A DNA stretch of 64,000 bases from Burkholderia cenocepacia (GCF_900446215.1 NZ_UAQZ01000017.1:310001-374000), one strand, 5' to 3'. Positions 35,813-44,077 are shown, numbered from the stretch's first letter. Notes: generated by a model from the sequence alone, not told the origin. Program-made: numbers and translations.

Positions 35813-36676
35813 TCAGACCGTCGCGACCAGCAGCTCTTCCGCGCGGTTCGGCGGCCGCAGGCCGTCGGTGCGCTCGGCGAAGTAACGGCGCGTCAGCTCG
35901 GCGGCCGACACGTGTTCGGCCTTCGCGAAGCCGGCCTCCCGTGCGAGCGCCTGGATCTGGTCCGGCATGAAGAAGCTGATGAACGGCGTGCCGCTCGCCC
36001 GCGCGCCCTTCGCGGCCATTTCCATCCCCGGGCGCACGTCCGGATCCGCGTTCTCCAGCGGCAGCAGGAACGTCATCGCGAACGTCGAGCCCGGCGCGAG
36101 CGACGCGACTTCGCGCAGCGCGGCCGCATTCGCTTCGCGCGTCAGGTACATGCTGACGCCGGTGGATACCACGACCGCCGGCTTGCCGGCATCGAAGCCC
36201 GCACCGACGAGCGCGTCGCGCCACGACTGCTTCGCCTCGAAATCCACCGGCACGAAGCGCAGCCAGTCGGGCACGCCGAAGCCGAGCTCGACCAGGCGGC
36301 GCTGCTTCCAGCGCTGCGGCGCCGGCTGGTCGACTTCGAACACGGTCACGCGCGACGCCATGTCCGGCCGACGCTGCACGAAGCTGTCGAGCCCCGCGCC
36401 GAGGATCACGTACTGGCGCACGCCGCGCGCGGCCTGCTCGGCCACGAGATCCTCGATGAAGCGCGCCCGCGCGACGATCGACGCGCGAAACGGCCGCGTG
36501 AACTGCGGATCCATGTCGCCGCGCTGCTGCCAGCCGGGTGCCGGCGCAAGCAATTGCAACCCGATTTCGTCCGTGAGCACATGCGGCGGCGCGTCGAGCT
36601 CGACGTGCAGCGCGCGCCACAGCGCGACGCGCGCGGCCGTGCTGTCGGGCGCGTCGTCTTCGCGGATAGCCGTCAT
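35813..36676 (-). CDS. class I SAM-dependent methyltransferase (LCMT/TIGR00027-like)
   Basis: 287 aa. The SAM-binding motif I is YVILGAGLDSFVQRRP (about 93-108), with FEVDQPAPQRWK after it and VVSTGVSMYLT (about 170-180), the signature of the leucine-carboxyl-methyltransferase-like group common in actinobacteria and Burkholderia. Natural acceptors are mostly unknown; some members act in polyketide O-methylation. It lies 7 bp downstream of the VOC gene and is likely co-transcribed with the RHH/VOC pair. Confidence 0.88.
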   Translation of the reverse strand: MTAIREDDAPDSTAARVALWRALHVELDAPPHVLTDEIGLQLLAPAPGWQQRGDMDPQFTRPFRASIVARARFIEDLVAEQAARGVRQYVILGAGLDSFVQRRPDMASRVTVFEVDQPAPQRWKQRRLVELGFGVPDWLRFVPVDFEAKQSWRDALVGAGFDAGKPAVVVSTGVSMYLTREANAAALREVASLAPGSTFAMTFLLPLENADPDVRPGMEMAAKGARASGTPFISFFMPDQIQALAREAGFAKAEHVSAAELTRRYFAERTDGLRPPNRAEELLVATV

Positions 36677-36683
36677 GTCGACC

Positions 36684-37034
36684 TCACTCGCCCTGCTTGC
36701 CCGGCGCCTGCAGGCGCCACACCCGGCCGTCCGGATCGCGCACCGTCATGTCGCGCGTGCCCCAGTGCGTGTCCTCGAACGGCGTGACGACCTCGACGAT
36801 CGGCTGCGGCTGCACCGCCTGCTCGTCGGCCACCTTGAGCACGACCTGCATGTCGGGCGTTTCGCTCGGCGGCACTTCGGCGATGAACAGAAATGGACCG
36901 TCGCCGCTGCGCAACTGGCCCGAATTGTGGTCGGTTTCGAACTCCAGCCTGAAGCCCAGCGCCTGAAAGAACTTCGCCGACTTGCCCCAGTTGTGGGTGG
37001 TCAGATACACGGCTTCGATCCGCTCGGATGACAT
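36684..37034 (-). CDS. VOC-family protein (glyoxalase/bleomycin-resistance-like)
   Basis: 116 aa, one VOC module of two beta-alpha-beta-beta-beta repeats (YLTTHNWGKSAKFFQALGF and the C-terminal DTHWGTRDMTVRDPDGRVWRLQ). Members sequester or modify small electrophiles or antibiotics, or act as lyases and dioxygenases as dimers. GGAGGAG precedes the ATG, and that ribosome site lies inside the last codons of the upstream RHH gene, which stops 1 bp before this ATG. The two are therefore tightly coupled. Confidence 0.87.
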   Translation of the reverse strand: MSSERIEAVYLTTHNWGKSAKFFQALGFRLEFETDHNSGQLRSGDGPFLFIAEVPPSETPDMQVVLKVADEQAVQPQPIVEVVTPFEDTHWGTRDMTVRDPDGRVWRLQAPGKQGE

Positions 37035-37035
37035 G

Positions 37036-37212
37036 TCACTCCTCCTTGTTGGACGGTTCCGCGCCGGACGGCGGCGCGGCCAGGTACGCGCGCAACGCGT
37101 CGGCCACCAGCGCGGACAGCGATTGCTCCGTTTCGATGGCACGATGCTTGACCTGCCGGATCAGGCCGAGCGGCAGGTACACGTTGAATTGCTTCACTTC
37201 TTCGTCGGTCAT
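37036..37212 (-). CDS. ribbon-helix-helix (CopG/Arc-type) small DNA-binding protein
   Basis: 58 aa. After a short acidic start comes a beta strand KQFNVYLP, then helix RQVKHRAIETEQ, turn SLS, and helix ALVADALRAYL: the MetJ/Arc/CopG ribbon-helix-helix pattern of antitoxins and autoregulators. The stop lies 1 bp before the VOC start. Three CTAG-centred sites at exact 8-bp spacing occupy its own promoter, as expected for an RHH protein that binds tandem half-sites. No toxin of a known family follows; the VOC protein takes that position. Confidence 0.82.
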   Translation of the reverse strand: MTDEEVKQFNVYLPLGLIRQVKHRAIETEQSLSALVADALRAYLAAPPSGAEPSNKEE

Positions 37213-37213
37213 G

Positions 37214-37239
37214 GATACTAGTATGCTAGCAATCTAGCA
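37214..37239 (-). promoter_or_regulatory. three phased CTAG half-sites (probable RHH operator)
   Basis: CTAG occurs at 37218, 37226 and 37234, exactly 8 bp apart, within ATACTAGTAT, TGCTAGCA and ATCTAGCA. The first two are perfect palindromes. The array begins 2 bp upstream of the RHH start codon. CTAG is rare in this GC-rich DNA, so three in register are unlikely by chance. Confidence 0.7.
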
Positions 37240-37312
37240 AAAGTCAACTGACGGTGATCGCGGGATGGTCGCGGCCCGCGTGCGGGCCGCCGTCGGATGT
37301 CGGGGGTTCGCG

Positions 37313-38143
37313 TTACCGCGCGGGGCGCGCCGCGAGTCGCGCGAACAGCGCGTCGAGATCGAATCCCGCCGTATTGATGCCGATCGTGTCGCGCAGGCAC
37401 GCGGCCCAGTCGGCAGCATTGTCGAACGTGACCGTGCGCCCGGCCCCCGCCGCGTCGCGCAACGTCAGCGCGGTGTTGAGCAGCGCCGCGCGGCCGTCCG
37501 GCAGCACGCGACAAGCGATCAGGTCGTTCACGAAGATCGATTCGGGATAGGTCGACGTGAACCAGTTCGCGGCGTCGTAATCGATCCATTCGGCCGGCTT
37601 CAGCGAGAAGCGGTAGGTCGTCTGCCAGCCGTCGGGGATTTCGAACTGCATGTCGAATTCGCCGTCGACCGGCGCGTCGATCACGCGAAACGCGCCGTGC
37701 GGCGTCAGTTGCCGCTCGCCCGGCACGAAGCGCAGCGGCGCGGTCAGCGTCGCGCTGCCGAAGCCGATGTCCGCGAGCCACGCGGCCCCGTCGAGGTCGA
37801 TGCGCAGCAACATGTGCGTCTGCGCGGTGACGATCTCAGGCGGCCGCATCCAGCGCACGCGCGCGATCAGCGGCGTGACGCGAAAACCGATCGTCGTGAG
37901 CGCGGTGTAGAACAGCTTGTTGAGTTCGAAGCAGTAGCCGCCGCGGCGGCGTTCGACCACCTTGTCGACGATCGCGGGCAGGTCGAGCGCGACGCGCGCG
38001 CCGGTCAGCGGATTGAGGTTTTCGAACGGAATCGCCTGCGGGTGCAGCAGATGCAGCCGGCGCAGCACGTCCAGCGTCGGCGCGGCCGGGCCGTCGTAGC
38101 CGATGCGGGAGAAATAGCGCGAGAGGTCGAACGAGTCAGTCAT
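37313..38143 (-). CDS. nat: arylamine N-acetyltransferase
   Basis: 276 aa, the normal prokaryotic NAT length. The catalytic triad is complete: C71 in RGGYCFELN, H110 in QTHMLLR, D125 in LADIGFGS. NATs transfer acetyl from acetyl-CoA to arylamines and hydrazines. Start ATG at 38143; the longer frame to 38257 lacks support. It lies 100 bp upstream of the RHH gene on the same strand, but the RHH operator between them suggests separate promoters. Confidence 0.93.
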   Translation of the reverse strand: MTDSFDLSRYFSRIGYDGPAAPTLDVLRRLHLLHPQAIPFENLNPLTGARVALDLPAIVDKVVERRRGGYCFELNKLFYTALTTIGFRVTPLIARVRWMRPPEIVTAQTHMLLRIDLDGAAWLADIGFGSATLTAPLRFVPGERQLTPHGAFRVIDAPVDGEFDMQFEIPDGWQTTYRFSLKPAEWIDYDAANWFTSTYPESIFVNDLIACRVLPDGRAALLNTALTLRDAAGAGRTVTFDNAADWAACLRDTIGINTAGFDLDALFARLAARPAR

Positions 38144-38275
38144 GAACCGGCACCGATAAAAGGGACCCGCCACGATAGCATCGCGCGCAATCCCCATGTT
38201 GTGCGGGGCGATTGTTCGTGGTCGACGCGCGCGATGCGGGCCGCGCATCGCGCGCACATCCGCGCCACGTTGACG

Positions 38276-38962
38276 TTACGGCAGCAGCTTCAGCGCGGAC
38301 GACGCGACCGACGGCACCGAAATGCCCTGGCTCGTCGCGAACTGGACGGCCTGGCCGAGCGTCGCGGCCAGCGACTGCAACTGGCCCGGCGCGCTTTGCG
38401 CGATATACGACGCGGCCTGCATGTTCTGCGGATTCAGGCCCGACTGCAGCAACGACGCGGCGCTCGTCGAACCGAGATTGCCGAGCCCCGACTGCAGTTG
38501 CGAATACTGCGTGAGCCCCTGCCCGAGCGACGCGAGCCCGTTGCTGAACGCCTGCTTGTCGATCGGGCCGTGCGTGGCGCCGCCGCTCGCGAACGCCTGG
38601 CCGAGCGCCTGCGACACCGATTGCTGCGCGCCGCCCATCTGCGACAGCGTGGCCGGCGACAGTGCATCGGCACCGGACAACTGACTCGCGGCCTGCTGCG
38701 CCTGCCCGGCCGCCCCCGTCAGACCCATCGCCGATGCGAGCGACGACTGGCCGTTCAGCACCTGCTGGTTCGCCCCGACATAGGCCTGCAGCAATTGCGC
38801 GACACCGCCCTGCGCAGGCGCCGCCTGCTGCTGCCCGCCGCCGAGCAGCGACGCGCCGAGCGACTGCAGGTCGAGCTGCGCGTGCGCGGCGCCGCTCACC
38901 AGGATGCCGAACGCGATGCCTGCCGAGGCCAGATGCCGGCCCGTCGCGCGAATGTGCTTCAT
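38276..38962 (-). CDS. exported DUF2501 protein
   Basis: 228 aa. A signal peptide (about 1-28, cleavage after AHA) is followed by a Gln/Ala/Leu-rich secreted chain with repeated LGxxxxxx and QxLQS segments, as in the YjjA/DUF2501 family of periplasmic proteins with no known role. GAGGAA precedes the ATG at 38962. It lies 132 bp upstream of nat on the same strand with no sign of coupling. Confidence 0.82.
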   Translation of the reverse strand: MKHIRATGRHLASAGIAFGILVSGAAHAQLDLQSLGASLLGGGQQQAAPAQGGVAQLLQAYVGANQQVLNGQSSLASAMGLTGAAGQAQQAASQLSGADALSPATLSQMGGAQQSVSQALGQAFASGGATHGPIDKQAFSNGLASLGQGLTQYSQLQSGLGNLGSTSAASLLQSGLNPQNMQAASYIAQSAPGQLQSLAATLGQAVQFATSQGISVPSVASSALKLLP

Positions 38963-39215
38963 GTGTGTTCCTCGTGCCCGAATTGTCGAGGCGATATTGT
39001 CGAAGCGCGTCGCGCGCCGCCGCAACGACTGAAACACATCGAAACGAAATCCGGCGGCGGCGCCGCTTGCAATTCGGCGACCGACGGGCCCCGTCACGCA
39101 GATTCGCGCGCGTTTGCCGAGCGATGTCGTGCGCGCATCCCGATTCGTTCTCCGGCTGCATCAATGGCGGATGTCGGGTCCGGCGGGCGCCCGCGAACGT
39201 CGCGTCGAGCGATGC
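38963..39215. other. intergenic, no gene seen
   Basis: The region between the DUF2501 start and the amidase terminator holds only shadow frames. It presumably contains the leftward DUF2501 promoter; I could not pick a convincing -35/-10 pair. Confidence 0.4.
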
Positions 39216-39245
39216 AAAACGAAACGGGCAGCTCGTCGCCGCCCG
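39216..39245 (-). terminator. intrinsic terminator of the amidase gene
   Basis: On the minus strand an 8-bp stem (arms 39238-39245 and 39225-39232, one G-U pair, 5-nt loop) is followed by TTTCGTTTT (39216-39224). It begins 55 bp after the amidase stop. Confidence 0.65.
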
Positions 39246-39299
39246 CTCCGTCACCCCGGCAACTGGCTACCGGCTACCGGTTGCCCGCCTGCCGCGGCA

Positions 39300-40784
39300 T
39301 CACGCGGCCATCCACGCCGGCACGCGCCGGGCCACCCAGTCGGCCGCCCGCTCGTAGCCGCGCGCAAGCTGCAGCACGGCGAGATCGGCGCGCGGACGCC
39401 CGATCAGTTGCATCCCCATCGGCAACCCCGCGTCGTTGAAGCCGACCGGCACGTTGATCACCGGGCAGCCGGCCAGCGTCCACGGCACGACCGTTTCCAT
39501 CCAGCGGTGGTAGGTGTCCATCGCGCGGCCCGCGATCTCCTTCGGCCAGCGCTGGTCGACGTCGAACGGGAACACCTGCGCGGTCGGCGCCGCGATGAAG
39601 TCGTAGCGATCGAAGAAGCTCAGCACTGCCTGATGCCACGCGGTCCGTTCGACGCTCGCATCGAACACCGCCGCGCCCTGCAGCGCGAGCAGCCCTTCGA
39701 CCTCGTAGATCGCCTCGGGCTTCAGCAGCGCACGGCGCGCCGGGTCGCGATAGTGCGCGAGCAGCCCGCCGCCCGACAGCAGGTGCCGGTGCGCGAGCCA
39801 CAGACGCCAGATCCGGTCGGGTGCGAACGCCGGCAGCGCGGCATCGACGTCGCAGCCGATCTCGCGCAGCGTCGCCAGCCCGTGCTCGCACTGCGCGAGC
39901 ACGCCGGCCTCGGTCGCGAGATAACCGTTCCAGTCGCCGACCCACGCGATGCGCTTGCCGCGCAGGTCCGCGTCGAGCGGCTGCGCGAACACCGCCGGAT
40001 CGTCCGCGAGCGACAGCGGATCGTTGCGGTCGTAGCCGGCCTGGATCGCGAGCAGTTGCGCGACGTCGCCGACGGTGCGCCCCATCGGCCCTTCGATGCC
40101 GAGCTGCTGCATGAACACGTCGACGCCCGGCCAGCGCGGCACGCGGCCCTGCGACGGGCGAAAGCCGTAGATGTTGCAGAACGCGGCCGGGTTGCGCAGC
40201 GACCCGCCGAAATCGCTGCCGTCCGCCACCGGCAGCATCCGCGACGCGAGCGCCGCCGCCGTGCCGCCGCTGCTGCCGCCCGCGCTCTTCGTCAGGTCGT
40301 ACGGGTTGCGCGTCGCGCCGTAGACTTCGTTGAACGTATGCGAACCGAGCCCGAACTCGGGCGTATTGGTCTTGCCGATGAAGATCGCGCCGGCCGCGCG
40401 CATCCGCGCGACGCCGACGGAATCGGCCTGCGGTACGTTCTCGCGGAAGATCGGCGAGCCGTAGGTCGTGCGCAGCCCCTTCGTCATCGCCAGATCCTTC
40501 GGCGCCTGCGGCATCCCGTGCAGCCAGCCGCGATACTCGCCGCGCGCCAGCTCCGCGTCCTTTTCCGCGGCTTCCGCCAGCAGCGCATCGCGATCGCGCA
40601 GCGCGACGATCGCGTTGATCGCGCCGTTCACGCGCTCGATGTGATCGAGATACGCACGCATCGTCTCGACGCACGACACCGCCTTGCTGCGGATCGCCGA
40701 CGCGAGCTCGCCGGCCGACAGGCGTACGACCGGATCGACGGAAATGGAAGCGGGAGCGAGAAACTGCGGGGCGCCGTGCGGCAT
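39300..40784 (-). CDS. amidase (amidase-signature family)
   Basis: 494 aa. The Ser-cisSer-Lys machinery is present: K96 in PQAPKDL, the GGSSGG loop at 169-174, and S195 in DFGGSLRNPA. The family hydrolyses linear or aryl amides to acid and ammonia; the substrate is not inferable. CAGGAG precedes the ATG at 40784. Single gene with its own terminator. It diverges from the universal stress protein gene across a 343-bp region with strong palindromes. Confidence 0.92.
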   Translation of the reverse strand: MPHGAPQFLAPASISVDPVVRLSAGELASAIRSKAVSCVETMRAYLDHIERVNGAINAIVALRDRDALLAEAAEKDAELARGEYRGWLHGMPQAPKDLAMTKGLRTTYGSPIFRENVPQADSVGVARMRAAGAIFIGKTNTPEFGLGSHTFNEVYGATRNPYDLTKSAGGSSGGTAAALASRMLPVADGSDFGGSLRNPAAFCNIYGFRPSQGRVPRWPGVDVFMQQLGIEGPMGRTVGDVAQLLAIQAGYDRNDPLSLADDPAVFAQPLDADLRGKRIAWVGDWNGYLATEAGVLAQCEHGLATLREIGCDVDAALPAFAPDRIWRLWLAHRHLLSGGGLLAHYRDPARRALLKPEAIYEVEGLLALQGAAVFDASVERTAWHQAVLSFFDRYDFIAAPTAQVFPFDVDQRWPKEIAGRAMDTYHRWMETVVPWTLAGCPVINVPVGFNDAGLPMGMQLIGRPRADLAVLQLARGYERAADWVARRVPAWMAA

Positions 40785-40970
40785 GCGGGGTCTCCTGGGA
40801 AGCGGTAGCGGATGGCGCGCCGCCGTGCGGCGGCCGACGCTCTACTCTACGCGACGCGCCCCGGGCGACCTCCGATATTTTGCGGCGCAATTCATTGCGG
40901 ATCCGACTGAATCGCGCTCGCGCGAACGGCCGGCGACGACCGGGCGGAACGGGCGACGCCGCTCGCTGCC

Positions 40971-40986
40971 GTTTATGCGCATAAAC
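40971..40986. promoter_or_regulatory. 16-bp perfect palindrome
   Basis: GTTTATGCGCATAAAC, perfect over 16 bp, at the edge of an AT-rich tract between divergent genes. Probable dimeric regulator site; it is not an FNR/Anr (TTGAT-N4-ATCAA) or LexA site. Confidence 0.55.
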
Positions 40987-41057
40987 TTAAATTTTTTATA
41001 TTTTTAATCGGTGCGTCACGGGACCGCGCGCGTTAACGACATTTTTATGCGGCCGGC

Positions 41058-41073
41058 CGATCTCTTTAGATCG
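41058..41073. promoter_or_regulatory. 6-4-6 inverted repeat upstream of universal stress gene
   Basis: CGATCT (41058-41063), CTTT, AGATCG (41068-41073), about 55 bp before the ATG of the universal stress protein. It could be an operator or a leader hairpin. Confidence 0.4.
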
Positions 41074-41127
41074 CTTCGTGCGGCCGCACGCTACGCTGGA
41101 AGCACTTCGTTTCCGGGTTCATCGTCC

Positions 41128-41562
41128 ATGCTCAAGCTGCTGGTTCCGGTCGGTCATTCACCGCGCTCGCTTCAGGCCGTCCGGCACGCGACGTTTCTGT
41201 ATCGCGAGCGCTGCGCATCGGAGGTCGTGCTGATCAACGTGCAGGCGCCGCTGGAATCGACGCGGCTCGAGGCCTATCACCCGCTGTCGCGGTTGCGCGC
41301 GATCGAGACGCAATTCGCGACCGACGATCTCGCGATGGCCGAGCGGATCCTGCGCGATGCGGACGTGAAGTTCAGCGTCGTGATGAAGGTCGGGCCGGTG
41401 GCCGACACGATCGCGGCCACGGCGGCCGAGACCGGGTGCGACGAGATCGTCGTGGCCGGGCCGCGACGCGATCCGCTGCACGCGTTGATGTCGGTGTTTC
41501 GGCGCAGCGTGATGGCGCGGCTGGTGCGGATTTCGAATGTGCCGGTGACGGCGGTGCAATGA
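41128..41562 (+). CDS. universal stress protein (UspA family)
   Basis: 144 aa, a single Usp domain: MLKLLVPVGHSPRSLQAVRHAT at the N-terminus and IVVAGPRRDP...SVMARLVRISNVPVTAV at the end. The ATP-binding consensus G-x2-G-x9-G-S/T is not intact (GPRR and RRSV), so this is likely a non-ATP-binding member. Usp proteins support survival under starvation or low oxygen. Single gene behind a palindrome-rich promoter. Confidence 0.9.
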   Translation: MLKLLVPVGHSPRSLQAVRHATFLYRERCASEVVLINVQAPLESTRLEAYHPLSRLRAIETQFATDDLAMAERILRDADVKFSVVMKVGPVADTIAATAAETGCDEIVVAGPRRDPLHALMSVFRRSVMARLVRISNVPVTAVQ

Positions 41563-41613
41563 CGGAAACGGCGCGTCATGCGTGCGCATCGTGCGCACGC
41601 TGTCGCGCGGCGC

Positions 41614-41724
41614 TCAATCGATGACCTTGCGCCAGAACACGAAATAGGCGGCCGCCGAAGACGCCAGCAGCAGGATGGCCCACATCGGGGCAAGACTGAT
41701 CAGGACGGAAGAGACGTTCAACAT
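41614..41724 (-). CDS. 36-aa single-pass membrane microprotein
   Basis: Starts MLNVSSVLIS; one strongly hydrophobic helix (about 5-31) ends in FWRKVID, giving a cytoplasmic positive tail. GAGGAA sits 7 nt before the ATG at 41724, a strong ribosome site. Too short for family recognition. The organisation (isolated, own Shine-Dalgarno, one TM) resembles stress-related or complex-stabilising small proteins. The adjacent gene is a universal stress protein on the other strand. Confidence 0.65.
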   Translation of the reverse strand: MLNVSSVLISLAPMWAILLLASSAAAYFVFWRKVID

Positions 41725-42038
41725 TTTGGTTTCCTCACTATTTCGACAGCGATATTCGACATTTGCGTGCTTGCCGGACCCGATGCATCGCCCCCGCATC
41801 GCGTGCCGTCAAATCATGCATTCATGCTATCGCTTCGAACGGCCGTGCGACCGCCGCCGCCCGCCCGCACCCTGACATTCGTCAAACTCCCGCGCATTGG
41901 CCGCTCGTCGGACGGCGACCGAAAAACGGGACAGGATCGTCCGCTCCGCCAGCGCTTTCAGCAGACGTTTACCGGGGGAAGCCCCAAGTGCTTCGTCGAA
42001 CGTGTCCGCGTTACGCTTGAGCGACGAGGAGACGAACC
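41725..42038. other. intergenic, no gene seen
   Basis: A 314-bp divergent region between the microprotein and the small exported protein. It presumably holds both promoters; I see no clear consensus boxes or repeats. Confidence 0.4.
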
Positions 42039-42287
42039 ATGAGACGAGCCGTACATATCGCCGTTTTTGCACTGCTGGCCTATCTCATCGGCGATCGCGC
42101 GATCCTGCACGCGCAGGGCCGCGACGCCAGCCCGCTCGCGTGCGAGCAAGGCGCCGCGCAGGTCAAGGCCGACGCGCTCGGTCGCGGCTTCGGCGAAGCC
42201 GCCGCCGGTAGCCAGAGTGAGGCGTTCATGTCGGGCTGCCTGGTGACGGGACGCAGCGATCAGGACGTCGCGATGGCGGCCCGCTGA
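42039..42287 (+). CDS. small exported protein of unknown function (82 aa)
   Basis: MRRAVHIAVFALLAYLIGDRAILHAQ is an uncleaved anchor or a signal peptide with cleavage near residue 26, leaving a chain of about 56 residues with two cysteines (in LACEQG and SGCLVTG) that may form a disulfide. GAGGAGACGAACC before the ATG is a strong ribosome site. No known family. Confidence 0.7.
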   Translation: MRRAVHIAVFALLAYLIGDRAILHAQGRDASPLACEQGAAQVKADALGRGFGEAAAGSQSEAFMSGCLVTGRSDQDVAMAAR

Positions 42288-42408
42288 CGCGCCGCATCCG
42301 GCGACGAGCCGGCCGCGCCCGAAGTCGCGGGCGCCGGTTCGCGCTGCCTGCCCCACTGTCCCGATACGGACGTTGCCGTCCGCCATCCCTGCCCCGTTAC
42401 GCCCCGAC

Positions 42409-42882
42409 ATGACCGATCCGAACACCGCGTTGATCCAGCGCTTCTACACGGCCTTCCAGCAGCGCGACATCGACACGATGCTCGCGTGCTATGCCGACGA
42501 CATCGTGTTCAGCGATCCCGCGTTCGGCGAGCTGCGTGGCGAGCTCGCACGCGACATGTGGCGGATGCTGGTCGCGCGGGCGCAGGAATTCTCGCTGACG
42601 TTCGGCGAAGTCGCCGCGGACGACCAGGCCGGGCGCGCGAAATGGCGCGCGGACTACCGGTTCGCCGCGACCGGACGGAGGGTGGTCAACCGGATCGACG
42701 CGCGTTTCCGGTTTCGCGACGGACGCATCGTCGAGCATCGCGACCATTTCGACCTGTGGCGCTGGGCGCGTCAGGCGCTCGGGATGAAGGGCGCGCTGCT
42801 CGGCTGGACGCCTTTCATGCAGCGCGCGATCCGCGCGCAGGCACGGAAAAATCTCGACGCGTATCGCGCCAAGCGGAAATAG
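42409..42882 (+). CDS. SnoaL-like / NTF2-fold protein
   Basis: 157 aa. The cone-shaped NTF2 fold begins with a helix (NTALIQRFYTAFQQRDIDTMLACYADDIVFSDPAFGE), followed by strands including ARFRFRDGRIVEHRDHFD, the usual SnoaL/ketosteroid-isomerase-like pattern. The C-terminal tail is basic. These proteins are small isomerases, hydrolases or binding proteins; nothing here fixes which. Confidence 0.85.
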   Translation: MTDPNTALIQRFYTAFQQRDIDTMLACYADDIVFSDPAFGELRGELARDMWRMLVARAQEFSLTFGEVAADDQAGRAKWRADYRFAATGRRVVNRIDARFRFRDGRIVEHRDHFDLWRWARQALGMKGALLGWTPFMQRAIRAQARKNLDAYRAKRK

Positions 42883-42904
42883 GCCACGCCCCGCGGCCGC
42901 ATCG

Positions 42905-43669
42905 CTACGGCTTCATCGTCGCGTCGATCAGGTCGTAGGCCATGTCCGGCACCACGCCGTCCGGGTTCGTCAGGTCGTTCTGGCGATACCAGCTTTCATC
43001 GGCCTCCGGATGCGGGCCGGCAAGGCCGACGCGTCCTTTGCCGTAGCGGTACGTGGCGGCGGCGATGTCCTTGTTCGGGTAGATCGCCAGCACGATCCCG
43101 CCGGAGCCGATCGGCGCGACCGGGAGCCTCGCGCCGTCCTGATAATAGATCCAGCGCTTTTTCCCGCGCCAGACGACCGGCGTCACCGTGTCCGCGATGC
43201 CGTGAAGCGTCGAGCCCGGCCGGTCGACCTCGGAGTCGATATCGCCGGCAACCAGCCCGAACCCCTGCGCGCCGGCCAGGTAGGCGCCCATGCAGAGCCC
43301 CAGGTATCGGCCGCCGTTCGCCACGTAATGCCGCACGGCCCTGATCGCAGGCCGACCGATGCTGGCGGCCGCGCCGGGAATGTCCTGCCCGCCGCCGGGC
43401 TGCACATAGAGCGCCGCACCGGCCAGCGCCGCGGGCGTGATCTTGAGCCGTTCCGCCGGCCCCACGTAGATCACCCGGAACCGGTAGTCCGATTCCCGCA
43501 GGCGTCTGGCGATGGTTTCGGGGCACCCGTCGCAGGCGGCAGGCCCGCGATAGACCAGCGCGACCGGCCGGCTCGCCGCGTCGCGCGCTTCGTCGCCGGG
43601 CGCGGCCGCGTGAACGGCCGGCGACGCGACGAGCGTCGCCATCAGGAAAATCGCGTCTCTGGAGCGCAT
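42905..43669 (-). CDS. exported glutamine-amidotransferase-like protein (BPL_N domain)
   Basis: 254 aa with a signal peptide (cleavage near VHA, about 22). The class I GATase-like fold has a nucleophile elbow GLCMGAY, VQPGGGQDIPG earlier and a late His in GPHPEAD. This is the biotin-protein-ligase N-terminal-like family, proteins of unknown substrate that are often periplasmic. The start 43669 is chosen because the signal peptide begins there. Convergent with the SnoaL-like gene, 22 bp apart. Confidence 0.8.
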   Translation of the reverse strand: MRSRDAIFLMATLVASPAVHAAAPGDEARDAASRPVALVYRGPAACDGCPETIARRLRESDYRFRVIYVGPAERLKITPAALAGAALYVQPGGGQDIPGAAASIGRPAIRAVRHYVANGGRYLGLCMGAYLAGAQGFGLVAGDIDSEVDRPGSTLHGIADTVTPVVWRGKKRWIYYQDGARLPVAPIGSGGIVLAIYPNKDIAAATYRYGKGRVGLAGPHPEADESWYRQNDLTNPDGVVPDMAYDLIDATMKP

Positions 43670-43946
43670 GTCGTGGATCGCCGGAGTCAAGGAAATCGCC
43701 GCCGCCCGGGTCGAATCGACAGGGGCGCGACGACTTCCGCCTCCAGTTCCGAAACCCGATTGCAAGCTGCGTGACGGCAAGCGTAGCGGCCCGAACGCGC
43801 CCGGTGTGTACCGTTTCCTGCGGGCTTGTGCAGATATGTGCGGCACCGGCGGCCTGAGCCGACACCCTGCACTCGCCCGCCCGACCGCGCCCGACAAGGC
43901 CGCCTCCCGCCATGCAACCCCGCCTTCCGTGTTTCGCATTGCCAAC
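43670..43946. other. intergenic, no gene seen
   Basis: Only shadow frames. It carries the promoter of the leftward BPL_N gene and upstream DNA of acnB; no clear elements apart from those listed next. Confidence 0.4.
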
Positions 43947-43997
43947 TCTTATATAAGACATAAGACATTTGACGTTACACACCATTGAGATTAGAAT
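43947..43997 (+). promoter_or_regulatory. acnB: acnB promoter with palindrome and tandem repeat
   Basis: TTGACG (43969-43974), 17-bp spacer, TAGAAT (43992-43997) is a near-consensus promoter 80 bp upstream of acnB. Just upstream are the 12-bp palindrome TCTTATATAAGA (43947-43958) and the tandem heptamer TAAGACA (43954-43960, 43961-43967). Arrangement and AT content suggest a regulator site, perhaps of GntR type as found for TCA-cycle genes in this class (inference). Confidence 0.6.
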
Positions 43998-44077
43998 CCC
44001 GCTCAAAGCAGTGCCTGGAATAGCCCCGGAGTGCCGGCAAGGCCTTCCCCTCAAACGCAATATCAGCAGGTCTCCCC

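Larger units (their letters stand above)
40785..41127. other. 343-bp divergent intergenic region, AT-rich core
   Basis: No gene seen. A markedly AT-rich tract (about 40981-41010) lies between the amidase and universal stress protein genes, next to a 16-bp palindrome (40971-40986) and a 6-4-6 inverted repeat (41058-41073). This is probably two divergent promoters with operators. Confidence 0.5.

Noticed and set aside
37036..37212. Classical toxin-antitoxin pair with a ParE/RelE toxin
   Set aside because: The RHH gene fits an antitoxin, but the following gene is clearly a VOC protein, not a known toxin fold.
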